From NCBI GenBank assembly GCA_021796315.1, contig JAJYOH010000034.1, forward strand, positions 1-21,068: a stretch of 21,068 nucleotides of DNA, read 5' to 3'. The notes under the pieces are model-generated. The model worked only from the letters and a program-made list of their open reading frames with translations, was not told where the DNA came from and did not search any database. The translations under genes and the position numbers were made by a program. The DNA is from Chloroflexota bacterium (GTDB lineage Bacteria; Chloroflexota; Anaerolineae; Anaerolineales; Villigracilaceae). Position 1 is the stretch's first letter, and every line of letters starts with the position of its first letter. Of this stretch, positions 1 to 6,345 are shown in pieces.

Positions 1-749
1 ATCAAGTCGTGTGCGCGCGGAATATCTTCTTCGATGTTGTCGTAAATTAAATGGCGGTACGTTTGTGTCAGATAATTTTTGACGGTTGGATTGGGCCACA
101 AATGATCCCGGAAGATTTCAAGTTGCAGGGAAAAATCCAGCAGGTTATTTTGCAGGCAAAAATCGCGGAAGCGGTTGGCGCAGTCTTGGGCATCAGCGTA
201 GATTCGGCGTTGGGATGGCTCGCCGATCCAGGCGGAGTCCAGACGCGGGCCAATCTCGGTGTATGGGAATCCAACCGCCGCAGATTTATTTAAGTTGTCG
301 AGAATTTGGGAATACAACCGGTTGCGGTCAATCGTCAGCGATTCGAAATATCCGGCGTCCAGCAACGGGCGGACGAGATGCGCCATGTAATATTGCGATG
401 TTTCGAGCGTCAGAAACGCGGGCGGATTTTCGGGATGCGCGAAGCCCGCGGCTTCAGCGGCCAACGGCCAAAACAGATCGACCATGCGCCGCGCCAAACC
501 GCCGACGGTGGCCGGGGTCGCTTCGCCGCCCGCGATCCTTTCGGGCGAGCGGATGATATCGAGATAAGGTTCCTGCAAAGTTCTCTGCGGCGTGATGACA
601 AGGATCGAGTCGCCGCTCACGCCGTTGGCCAGCAAAAATTTCAGCCGCTCGACCCCGACCGTGGATTTGCCCGTCCCGGCGGGGGCGTGAAGAAACAGCT
701 TGGATGTCAACGAGGCTTCGATAACGGCGAGCTGGTTTGGTGTCAGCAT
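1..749 (-). CDS. UvrD-like P-loop helicase/ATPase, N-terminal part (runs off left edge)
   Basis: An open frame of 249 codons reads from ATG at 749 to the window edge with no stop, so the C-terminal part is missing. Residues 2-12 (LTPNQLAVIEA) resemble the Q-motif region of superfamily 1 helicases. Residues 21-30 (HAPAGTGKST) are a clear Walker A motif, and residues 51-58 (VITPQRTL) fit motif Ia. Where the Walker B/DExQ motif is expected, residues 234-242 read LIYDNIEED, a non-canonical version. The family assignment to SF1/UvrD-like proteins is inferred from these motifs; the helicase C-terminal motifs are outside the window. The start was chosen because an upstream in-frame stop lies close by, the protein begins like other members, and a promoter-like element sits 6 bases before the ATG. 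No Shine-Dalgarno sequence is visible. Confidence 0.72.
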   Translation of the reverse strand, partial: MLTPNQLAVIEASLTSKLFLHAPAGTGKSTVGVERLKFLLANGVSGDSILVITPQRTLQEPYLDIIRSPERIAGGEATPATVGGLARRMVDLFWPLAAEAAGFAHPENPPAFLTLETSQYYMAHLVRPLLDAGYFESLTIDRNRLYSQILDNLNKSAAVGFPYTEIGPRLDSAWIGEPSQRRIYADAQDCANRFRDFCLQNNLLDFSLQLEIFRDHLWPNPTVKNYLTQTYRHLIYDNIEEDIPRAHDL

Positions 750-755
750 GCAGCG

Positions 756-784
756 AGGGTACAGGAGAGCGGGGGATTTGTCAA
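756..784 (-). promoter_or_regulatory. Sigma-70-type promoter, possibly leaderless
   Basis: On the minus strand a perfect -35 hexamer TTGACA (784-779) is followed by a 17-base spacer and a weak -10 TACCCT (761-756). Only six bases separate the -10 from the ATG at 749, so transcription would begin at or next to the start codon. Confidence 0.45.
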
Positions 785-795
785 CGTTCAAAGAC

Positions 796-866
796 TTAAC
801 GCGAAGACGCAAAGCCGCGAAGTTAATTTAACTCCGTTCCTTTGCGTCTTCGCGGCTTTGCGTTAA
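796..866. repeat. Inverted repeat of the GCGAAG/GCAAAG family (copy 1)
   Basis: Arms 796-822 and 840-866 pair along 27 positions with three mismatches and two G-T pairs around a 17-base loop. The arms are themselves built of units starting GCGAAG or GCAAAG with period 8, so two shifted pairings are perfect: 801-814 with 840-853 (14 bp) and 808-822 with 848-862 (15 bp). It lies between the stop of the hydrolase gene and the helicase promoter and could act as a terminator for the hydrolase operon, though no long T tract follows. A related copy lies at 20268-20326. Confidence 0.85.
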
Positions 867-870
867 ATTT

Positions 871-1542
871 CTAATTCAGTTTCTTGTTGAAGAATTTTGT
901 CACACGTTCCCACGCATCTTTGGCCGCTTCGGGTTTGTAAACACTCGGGTCGCTGTCGCGGAAGAAGGCGTGGCCTGAATTTGGATAAACGACCACTTCA
1001 TGCTCGACGCCAACCTCATCGAGCAATTTGTCGAATTGTTCTATCGTCCCAACCGGGATGGATTGATCCTTGTCGCCGAAAAGTCCAAGCACCGGGGCTT
1101 TAATGGCGGGTAGTTGATCGAAGACCTGTTGCATTCCGCCGCCATAAAAAGTGCAGATCGCATCCAGCGGGCGCGTGATGCCGAGCGAAAGCGACATACG
1201 TCCGCCGTAGCAAAAGCCAACACTGCCGATCTTGCCGTTGCAATCTGGATGCTTCTTGAGCACGTCGTAAAGGTTCTGCAAGTCAGTCAGCGCGGTTGCG
1301 CCATACTTTTGCACCAGTTTCATCGCAGTATCACCGTCACCGAGTTGCACCAGTTCGCCGTGATAAAGATCGGGCGCAAAGGCCAGATAACCGAGACCCG
1401 CAACACGGTCCGCGATGGATTTGGTTTGGGCATCGAGTCCCCACCATTCCTGGATGACTATCACGGCAGGCCATGGACCTTTGCCGGTTGGTTTTGCTGG
1501 ATAACCTGAAACAGTACCGAGTTGAGTAAGTTCCTTGTTCAT
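871..1542 (-). CDS. Dienelactone hydrolase family protein
   Basis: A 223-residue cytoplasmic alpha/beta hydrolase of the carboxymethylenebutenolidase (DLH) family. The nucleophile is Cys111 in GFCYGG, the acid is probably Asp159 in FGDKD, and the base is His191 in NSGHAF. Glu32 in IQEWWG matches the glutamate that positions the Cys in known DLH enzymes. Length is normal for the family. The substrate cannot be told; many members act on esters or lactones other than dienelactone. The start at 1542 (MNKELTQLG) is preferred to further upstream codons because AGAAAGGA precedes it at proper distance, overlapping the stop codon of the upstream gene 13 bases away. It is therefore the last gene of the operon that begins with the SppA-like peptidase. 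Confidence 0.92.
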   Translation of the reverse strand: MNKELTQLGTVSGYPAKPTGKGPWPAVIVIQEWWGLDAQTKSIADRVAGLGYLAFAPDLYHGELVQLGDGDTAMKLVQKYGATALTDLQNLYDVLKKHPDCNGKIGSVGFCYGGRMSLSLGITRPLDAICTFYGGGMQQVFDQLPAIKAPVLGLFGDKDQSIPVGTIEQFDKLLDEVGVEHEVVVYPNSGHAFFRDSDPSVYKPEAAKDAWERVTKFFNKKLN

Positions 1543-1555
1543 CGTTTTTTCCTTT

Positions 1556-2989
1556 CTAGCCTGCGGGCGTTGGGGTTTCACTTTCAACAGGTGTGGGAGA
1601 TGCAGGAGTAGTTGAGAACGATCCGCCTGAACCAATGCTGCACACCCCGATGTTATTTTGCAGGAAGCAGCCTGAAAGATTGCCGCTGCTCAAAGTATCC
1701 ATCAAGGTTGTCAGGTCGGTTACCGTGTCGGCCAGCAAAACGATTGTGTTGCCGCTTTTGCCTGCGCTGAATAATATGATTCCATTTCCGGCCCGGCCAA
1801 GTTTTCCAAATTGTGGGATTTCAACGAACTCGCTGGTGTCGTCCAATTTTAAATTAAAAGCATCGGTATATTTTGTCAAATCGTCGCTGGGCGAAAAAGT
1901 GCCAAGCACGATCATGTCGCCATCCGATGCGGTCTCGCTGATTTTCATGCCGACATTCAGCGTTTTTAATTCAATTTGTAAACGCGATAACGCGCCGGTC
2001 ATCTCCGCCGTCATCTGCACATTGGATGTCGGCAAGATGCTGGCCGTTGATCCTTTGAACACAAATGGAAAATCAGACAGCGTGACTTGACGCGTGCCGC
2101 CGATGAGAAAGTCCGCGATGTTGTTGATGAACGTGTTGTTATCGGCGACGGTGTTATAGGGCGTTTGCATGAAAGTGAAATCGCCGACGGCCAACACGTT
2201 TCCATCCGCGCTCAGAGCGGACGCGGCCCAACCCTGCTTCGGATCATTCCCGGGCGTCGCGTCGGTGCCGGACGAGAGAGTTTTGCCGCTGCCGACCAGC
2301 AGGGCCAACCCTGAATCCGTTTTCAGCGAATGAGCGCCGTATAATGTGATCTTTTTCAAGCCCCACGTCAGATCGGATTTTCCAAACTGCTCGAAGAATA
2401 CGTTGCGGAAGTTGCCTTCATTGTCAGTGAGGTTGTAAAGATAATCGTTGTTGAAACTGAGGCCAAAAGATTCAAGCAATGGGTTGACGATGTCTGTATC
2501 CGGCAGAACCACTGGCGAACCGCTGACGTAATCCGTGTAAAGCAGGCCGCGTGTTGCATCGGTGAAAAAGGCCAATCGTCCGCCGCGCCGTTCGAAGTCC
2601 AGGATGAGGCGGGTTTCATCGGCAGTGAAATTGGCAGAGGGCGAAACCACAACATAAGAACTGGCATACTTCAATTGCGATTCCAATTGCGCCGAGTCTG
2701 AATTTGTCTCAACGCGCGCGCCGCGGCGGGTCAGCGCATCGGTCATCGTTTGGAATTCGCTGGGCTTGAACTGATTGCTGTGTGAATAATCCAGCAACAC
2801 CACACCGCTTTCTTGTTTGATATCTTCAAGCTGTGGTGTGGAAATGGGCGCATCCGGCATTTTCAAGCTGGCATAATCTGGCGTTGCAATTTTGCGCGGA
2901 AGGTCGAAGCCGGGGAAATACCAGGCGAGACGCAGCACGATGGGCAGGAGAAACAATGCAAGAACGATGGTAATGGTTTTGCGGTTCAT
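1556..2989 (-). CDS. Membrane-anchored DUF4350/GldG-like protein
   Basis: A 477-residue protein. Residues 5-24 form one hydrophobic segment (signal anchor), with the rest predicted outside the membrane. Residues about 60-290 look like a Rossmann/class-I-glutamine-amidotransferase-like fold seen in DUF4350 and GldG-type proteins: SGVVLLDYSHSNQF, then YVVVSPSANFTADETRLILDFERRGGRLAFFTDA, and later GWAASALSADGNVLAVGDFTF. Residues 300-440 form a second alpha/beta region. The end is a short Pro/Thr-rich tail (TPASPTPVESETPTPAG). No catalytic residues are recognisable, so it may be a binding or assembly component. AGGAGG upstream of the ATG overlaps the stop of the SppA-like gene, showing tight operon coupling. 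The family name is a resemblance call, not certain. Confidence 0.78.
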   Translation of the reverse strand: MNRKTITIVLALFLLPIVLRLAWYFPGFDLPRKIATPDYASLKMPDAPISTPQLEDIKQESGVVLLDYSHSNQFKPSEFQTMTDALTRRGARVETNSDSAQLESQLKYASSYVVVSPSANFTADETRLILDFERRGGRLAFFTDATRGLLYTDYVSGSPVVLPDTDIVNPLLESFGLSFNNDYLYNLTDNEGNFRNVFFEQFGKSDLTWGLKKITLYGAHSLKTDSGLALLVGSGKTLSSGTDATPGNDPKQGWAASALSADGNVLAVGDFTFMQTPYNTVADNNTFINNIADFLIGGTRQVTLSDFPFVFKGSTASILPTSNVQMTAEMTGALSRLQIELKTLNVGMKISETASDGDMIVLGTFSPSDDLTKYTDAFNLKLDDTSEFVEIPQFGKLGRAGNGIILFSAGKSGNTIVLLADTVTDLTTLMDTLSSGNLSGCFLQNNIGVCSIGSGGSFSTTPASPTPVESETPTPAG

Positions 2990-2998
2990 GGCTTCCTC

Positions 2999-3859
2999 CT
3001 ATTTTTGCTCAGCGGGCAATTGCGGAATGTAAAGCATGTACAACCCCGGACGGGACGGATAAGGAAGAGTCACGCCGTCTTTGGTTTGCAGGAAAAACCC
3101 GGATGCGTAAGTGTCGCCTGGAAGAACGACCGCAGCATTGTATAAATCTTTTATGTTGTAGTTCCAGATATGCGCCATGTTCGCGGCACGATAATACGCG
3201 TCGGTCTCGGAGCCAAGCTGGTCGATGAGTCCGAGGCGCAGGGCTTCGCTTCCGGGCCAGATCTGTCCGCGCAAAAGAACATCCGGGCCGATCTTTAGGC
3301 GGTCGCCGCGTCCGAGTTCGACAGCTTGATAAAAGCCTTGTTTGAGCATCTCGATCTCGCGCACGGTGGTATCGCGCGGCGATCCCCAGAGCTTGTAAGG
3401 TCCGGTTGAAATGATATCTTCAAAGACAAACGGAGATGCTGGCAGGTAACCAATGACTCCGACGTTTCCAACTTCCGAGGATGGGACGGCCACAACATAG
3501 TCCGTGCCTGAAGATAAATAATAAGCTCCGCTGGCGGCCATGCCGCTGACCCAGGTCACAACCGGCTTTGTTTCGCGCAGACGCGAGAGTTCCATGTAAA
3601 CGGCTTCGGTGTCCACGACTGTGCCGCCGGGGCTGTCGAGGATCAAAACGACAGCGCGGATTTCCGGATGTTCGCGTGCGTAAGTAATCTGTGTGATGAG
3701 ATCTTTGGCTGTGAATGCATTGATGGCATCGTTCAATCTTATGACGCCGATAATGGGTTTCTGAATCAAGAAGGAAATCAAAACGCCAAGCACCAGTGCA
3801 GGAATTGCCCACCATAGAAATCGATTGCGTTCCTCAGGGGTCATCTCAAAGTATTTCAT
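2999..3859 (-). CDS. sppA: SppA-type membrane serine peptidase (family S49)
   Basis: A 286-residue single-domain S49 peptidase. A hydrophobic segment at residues 14-32 anchors it in the membrane. The core has the family hallmarks: LILDSPGGTVVDTEAVY (residues 72-88), GMAASGAYYLSS with the likely nucleophile Ser110, a GNVGVIG strand, and YKLWGSPRD with Lys156 in the position of the catalytic lysine of short bacterial SppA. It probably degrades leftover signal peptides or small membrane proteins. It leads a minus-strand operon with the DUF4350-like and DLH-like genes (gaps of 9 and 13 bases). AAAGGAGG precedes the ATG. The short gap suggests that the peptidase and its anchored neighbour work on the same side of the membrane. 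This last point is inference. Confidence 0.88.
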   Translation of the reverse strand: MKYFEMTPEERNRFLWWAIPALVLGVLISFLIQKPIIGVIRLNDAINAFTAKDLITQITYAREHPEIRAVVLILDSPGGTVVDTEAVYMELSRLRETKPVVTWVSGMAASGAYYLSSGTDYVVAVPSSEVGNVGVIGYLPASPFVFEDIISTGPYKLWGSPRDTTVREIEMLKQGFYQAVELGRGDRLKIGPDVLLRGQIWPGSEALRLGLIDQLGSETDAYYRAANMAHIWNYNIKDLYNAAVVLPGDTYASGFFLQTKDGVTLPYPSRPGLYMLYIPQLPAEQK

Positions 3860-3885
3860 GAAGCCTCCTTTGTGCGGCTTTTATG

Positions 3886-3914
3886 AGCATAAATGATAGA
3901 AGGTGCTTTGTCAA
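3886..3914 (-). promoter_or_regulatory. Promoter of the sppA operon
   Basis: Minus strand: TTGACA (3914-3909), 17-base spacer, TATGCT (3891-3886). The predicted start near 3879 leaves a leader of about 20 bases that contains the AAAGGAGG site. Confidence 0.75.
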
Positions 3915-3997
3915 TCACAATTCGGTTGGTTGGTGGAATGTGGCGCGATTAAATTTTTTTCGCCCGTTTTTCATTCCAATTTACTTTACTGTTGCCG

Positions 3998-4026
3998 TTG
4001 ACAAGGCTTAACCCAGCCGTTATAAT
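3998..4026 (+). promoter_or_regulatory. Consensus promoter of the rplU-rpmA-rpmE operon
   Basis: A perfect sigma-70-type promoter: TTGACA (3998-4003), 17-base spacer, TATAAT (4021-4026). Perfect hexamers with ideal spacing fit strong expression of ribosomal protein genes. It is divergent from the sppA promoter, with about 84 bases between the two -35 boxes. Confidence 0.88.
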
Positions 4027-4032
4027 ACCGTC

Positions 4033-4158
4033 CGCTTCTGCCCTGGCTGCAAGAATGCCGGGGCGGAAATATGAATCCCAGCTTCCCCGACGGCGTGCGC
4101 AGGATGAAATCGTTCCCGCAGGCTGGGCGGCGAAGTGAATGACTGGAGAGAAAGAATA
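4033..4158 (+). promoter_or_regulatory. Structured 5' leader of rplU (possible L21-type autoregulatory leader)
   Basis: About 126 bases lie between the predicted start and the rplU ATG, long for this compact window. CCCAGC (4077-4082) can pair with GCTGGG (4122-4127), and the same 3' segment GCAGGCTGGGC can alternatively pair imperfectly with GCCCTGGCTGC near 4039-4050. Ribosomal protein operons are often controlled by binding of their product to such leaders. No match to a known leader model could be tested. Confidence 0.35.
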
Positions 4159-4740
4159 ATGAGATACGCAATTGTTGAAAGCGGCGGCAAGCAATACCGC
4201 GCCGTCGAAGGCGGCAAGATCGAAGTGGACCGCCTGTCTGCTCAAAAGGGCGACAAGATCAATATTGATCGAGTGCTGTTGATGGCAGATGGTGACGAAT
4301 ATTTGGTGGGCGCTCCGACTTTGAGCGAAATTTTGGTCAAGGCCACGGTCGTTGATCATTTTCGCGGCGAGAAAGCCTTCCGATTTAAATACAGCCCCAA
4401 GAAACGCATTCGCGTGCGCGGTGGACATCGTCAGCAGTATACACGGCTGATGGTGGACTTTATCGGGCGCGCAGGTGAGGAACGCAAGGTCGAAGTAGCC
4501 GAGCCAAAACCTGTGGTTGAGAAGAAGACCGAAGTCAAGGTTGAAAAGGCCAAGGCTGAACCCAAGGCAAAAGCTGAGAAGCCCGCCGCAAAGTCCGCGA
4601 AGGAAGCGGTAAAGAAAACTGAAAAGGCTCCGGCGAAAAAGTCCGAAAAAGCGCCTGCCAAAAAGTCAACTTCGACCGGCAAGCCCGCCGCGAAATCAAC
4701 AGATAAAAAATCGTCGACTGCTAAGAAGTCGAGCAAGTAA
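4159..4740 (+). CDS. rplU: 50S ribosomal protein L21 with long basic C-terminal tail
   Basis: A 193-residue protein. Residues 1 to about 105 are the L21 core: it begins [19 protein letters not shown] and contains [22 protein letters not shown] and the basic GGHRQQYTR segment that contacts 23S rRNA. Typical L21 stops near residue 105. Here about 85 more residues follow, almost entirely Lys, Ala, Pro, Glu and Ser with AKK/PAKK motifs, resembling histone-H1-like tails. The ATG at 4159 is chosen over an in-frame ATG at 4135 because the conserved L21 N-terminus begins there and GGAGAG precedes it. It is first in the operon with rpmA 14 bases downstream. The tail probably is disordered and binds RNA (inference). 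Confidence 0.96.
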   Translation: MRYAIVESGGKQYRAVEGGKIEVDRLSAQKGDKINIDRVLLMADGDEYLVGAPTLSEILVKATVVDHFRGEKAFRFKYSPKKRIRVRGGHRQQYTRLMVDFIGRAGEERKVEVAEPKPVVEKKTEVKVEKAKAEPKAKAEKPAAKSAKEAVKKTEKAPAKKSEKAPAKKSTSTGKPAAKSTDKKSSTAKKSSK

Positions 4741-4754
4741 TTAGAGAGGTAGAA

Positions 4755-5012
4755 ATGGCTCATAAAAAAGGCGGCAGTTCAAGCCGCAACGGTCGTGACT
4801 CAAATGCCCAGCGCCTGGGCGTCAAGCGCTACGCGGGCCAGTTTGTGTTGTCCGGTAACATCCTGATCCGCCAGCGCGGCACGAAGATCAAGCCCGGCCT
4901 AAATGTGGATGCTGGTAAAGATGATACGTTGTTCGCCACGGCGGATGGCGTTGTGATGTTCGATCTTGTGCGTGGTCGCAAGCGTGTGAACGTCATTCCA
5001 GCGGAGAAGTAG
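4755..5012 (+). CDS. rpmA: 50S ribosomal protein L27
   Basis: An 85-residue L27 of normal length. The N-terminus [20 protein letters not shown] is the conserved flexible arm that reaches toward the peptidyl transferase centre. It is followed by LGVKRYAGQ and a compact beta-barrel body. There is no N-terminal extension of the kind that needs Prp cleavage in Firmicutes. AGAGAGGT lies before the ATG. It follows rplU in the usual bacterial order and is followed with a one-base gap by rpmE. Confidence 0.97.
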   Translation: MAHKKGGSSSRNGRDSNAQRLGVKRYAGQFVLSGNILIRQRGTKIKPGLNVDAGKDDTLFATADGVVMFDLVRGRKRVNVIPAEK

Positions 5013-5013
5013 A

Positions 5014-5490
5014 ATGAAAGCTGAAATTCACCCAACATATTATCCGGACGCCAAGGTAACTTGTGCTTCCTGCGGCAAGACTTGGACGACCGGCTCAACC
5101 AAGAAGGAGTTGCGCGTCGATATTTGTTCGAATTGCCATCCGTTCTTTAGCGGTGAGTCCCGCATCATTGACGTTGAGGGCCAGGTGGATCGCTTCTACA
5201 AGAAACTGTCTGCCCGCCAGACTTACGTTGAAAAGAAGAAAGCCAAGGAAGTTGCCGGCAGTTCACCGGAACGCGCCATCGCCGAGTTGGAAATGCCGGC
5301 CCGCGCGAATGAAGCGCTTTCCAAAGCTGGCATTACTGAAGTCGGTCAATTCCTTGCGAAGTTGGCTGAAGGCGATATGGCTGTTTTGGCGATTGAAGGC
5401 TTTGGCCAGAAGTCACTGGTGGATATCAAGAAGAAGCTGCGAGCAATGGGCTACAACCTTCCTGAAACCACCGCCGAAGCCGGTGCGTAA
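5014..5490 (+). CDS. rpmE: 50S ribosomal protein L31 fused to an RNA polymerase alpha-CTD-like domain
   Basis: A 158-residue protein. Residues 1 to about 75 are a zinc-type (C+) L31: [17 protein letters not shown], with paired cysteines at 17/20 and 38/41, and then HPFFSG and RFYKKL. Usual L31 is about 70 residues. After a short Lys/Glu linker, residues 90-150 align with the alpha C-terminal domain of RNA polymerase: [16 protein letters not shown] matches the LELxVRSxNCLKxAGI helix, and [15 protein letters not shown] matches NLGxKSLxEIKxKL. Arg97 falls at E. coli Arg265 and Lys133 at Lys298, both DNA contacts, but Asn268 is replaced by Glu100. GGAGAAG before the ATG overlaps the rpmA stop. 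The reading frame is continuous from L31 into the extra domain, so this is a true fusion in this sequence. Confidence 0.93.
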   Translation: MKAEIHPTYYPDAKVTCASCGKTWTTGSTKKELRVDICSNCHPFFSGESRIIDVEGQVDRFYKKLSARQTYVEKKKAKEVAGSSPERAIAELEMPARANEALSKAGITEVGQFLAKLAEGDMAVLAIEGFGQKSLVDIKKKLRAMGYNLPETTAEAGA

Positions 5491-5522
5491 TCTTTGAAAT
5501 AAATGTAATCTCAGGTAAACTT

Positions 5523-5543
5523 GTGCAGGTAGAGCACCTGCAC
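5523..5543. repeat. Perfect hairpin GTGCAGGT/ACCTGCAC
   Basis: GTGCAGGT (5523-5530), 5-base loop AGAGC, ACCTGCAC (5536-5543). It is followed 8 bases later by a second perfect hairpin with a 5-base loop. The same arm words occur in the hairpin at 15859-15887. Confidence 0.8.
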
Positions 5544-5551
5544 TTTCAGCA

Positions 5552-5585
5552 GGCAGATGCAGAAAGCATCTGCCTGTTTGTTATA
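5552..5585 (+). terminator. Rho-independent-like terminator of the ribosomal protein operon
   Basis: GGCAGATGC (5552-5560), loop AGAAA, GCATCTGCC (5566-5574), followed by the T-rich TGTTTGTT. The 9-bp perfect stem lies after rpmE and directly before the tdk -10 element, so it would insulate tdk from ribosomal operon transcription. The T tract is interrupted, hence moderate confidence. Confidence 0.6.
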
Positions 5586-5587
5586 AT
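5579..5587 (+). promoter_or_regulatory. Extended -10 promoter of tdk
   Basis: TGtTATAAT: a TG motif one base upstream of a perfect -10 hexamer (5582-5587). There is no convincing -35, as is common for extended -10 promoters. The predicted start near 5594 excludes the in-frame ATG at 5592 and favours the GTG at 5616 as the translation start. Confidence 0.6.
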
Positions 5588-5615
5588 TGATATGAGGGAA
5601 CAACGGGAGACGGAT

Positions 5616-6185
5616 GTGAGACATACCCACGGTTCGATTGAAGTTGTGTGCGGTTCGATGTTCAGCGGCAAGACGGACGAATTGATTCGCCGCCTGGTGC
5701 GTGCGACGATTGCCAAGCAAAAAGTTCAGGTTTTCAAACCGGCCATCGATGTTCGTTATGCTGTCGAGAAAGTGACTTCTCATGCGGGCGCAAATTTCGA
5801 CGCGCTGCCTGTTGAAAAAGCGGCGGATATTCTCACCAAAATCGACAAGGATACAACTGTCATCGGCGTGGATGAGGCGCAATTTTTCGACCCCGGTATC
5901 GTGGATGTTTGCCAGCAATTGGCCGAGCGCGGCGTGCGCGTTCTGGTGGCCGGCCTCGACATGGACTTTCGCGGCGAGCCGTTCGGACCGATGCCGATTT
6001 TGATGTCGCGCGCCGAACACGTGGATAAGCTTCACGCCATTTGCATGGTGTGCGGGGACGAGGCTTCGCGCACGCAGAGACTGGTCAATGGCAAGCCTGC
6101 GCGTTATGATGACCCGGTGGTGATCGTCGGCGCATCGGAATTGTACGAAGCGCGTTGCCGCGTTCATCACGAAGTGCCGCGTTAG
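5616..6185 (+). CDS. tdk: Thymidine kinase (type II)
   Basis: Phosphorylates thymidine to dTMP with ATP in pyrimidine salvage. With the GTG start the protein has 189 residues, the usual length. It contains [15 protein letters not shown] (P-loop, residues 13-20), VDEAQFF with the catalytic base Glu87, a zinc-site CMVCG pair, and the lasso/substrate segment ending YEARCRVHH, where the last zinc ligands would be Cys and His. GTG at 5616 is chosen because GGGAGA lies 5 bases upstream and the extended -10 promoter sits at 5579-5587. An ATG at 5592 would add 8 residues but has no ribosome site. The 3' end, including the stop codon, is repeated just downstream. Confidence 0.93.
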   Translation: MRHTHGSIEVVCGSMFSGKTDELIRRLVRATIAKQKVQVFKPAIDVRYAVEKVTSHAGANFDALPVEKAADILTKIDKDTTVIGVDEAQFFDPGIVDVCQQLAERGVRVLVAGLDMDFRGEPFGPMPILMSRAEHVDKLHAICMVCGDEASRTQRLVNGKPARYDDPVVIVGASELYEARCRVHHEVPR

Positions 6186-6206
6186 CGGTGCGAAGTGCCG
6201 CGTTAG
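6170..6206 (+). repeat. Tandem duplication of the tdk 3' end
   Basis: A 16-base sequence, CGAAGTGCCGCGTTAG, occurs at 6170-6185 (the last codons and stop of tdk) and again exactly at 6191-6206, offset by 21 bases. The second copy is noncoding. Confidence 0.8.
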
Positions 6207-6231
6207 TTTGCCTGCTCTCAGTGGCGTCCCC

Positions 6232-6249
6232 GCCGCCGAGGACGGCGGC
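6232..6249 (+). terminator. GC-rich hairpin after tdk (weak terminator candidate)
   Basis: GCCGCCG (6232-6238), loop AGGA, CGGCGGC (6243-6249): a perfect 7-bp stem. Flanking TGCTC (about 6212) and GAGCA (about 6252) can extend it. No T tract follows, so it may be a pause or RNA-stability hairpin between tdk and hpt. Confidence 0.35.
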
Positions 6250-6282
6250 TTGAGCAAGATAGACCACTTGAGCAAGATAAAG

Positions 6283-6344
6283 AGACCTGTAAGACTTGTC
6301 AGGCTTATCAGACCTGTAAACCTGTTAGACTTGTGAGACCAATC
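6283..6344 (+). repeat. Degenerate 9-bp tandem repeat upstream of hpt
   Basis: About 6.5 copies of a 9-base unit close to AGACYTGTM (AGACCTGTA, AGACTTGTC, AGGCTTATC, AGACCTGTA and so on) fill the space directly before the hpt ATG at 6346. One unit is 8 bases long. The array replaces the region where a Shine-Dalgarno would lie. Confidence 0.7.
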
Positions 6345-6345
6345 A

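Noticed and set aside
306..866. A 186-codon plus-strand frame
   Set aside because: It overlaps the helicase-like gene on the other strand, which has a clear Walker A motif, and its end runs through the inverted repeat.
5511..6275. A 254-codon minus-strand frame
   Set aside because: Antisense to thymidine kinase, which has all family motifs.
6283..6344. Possible CRISPR array
   Set aside because: The units are 9 bases, degenerate and without spacers; no cas gene is nearby.
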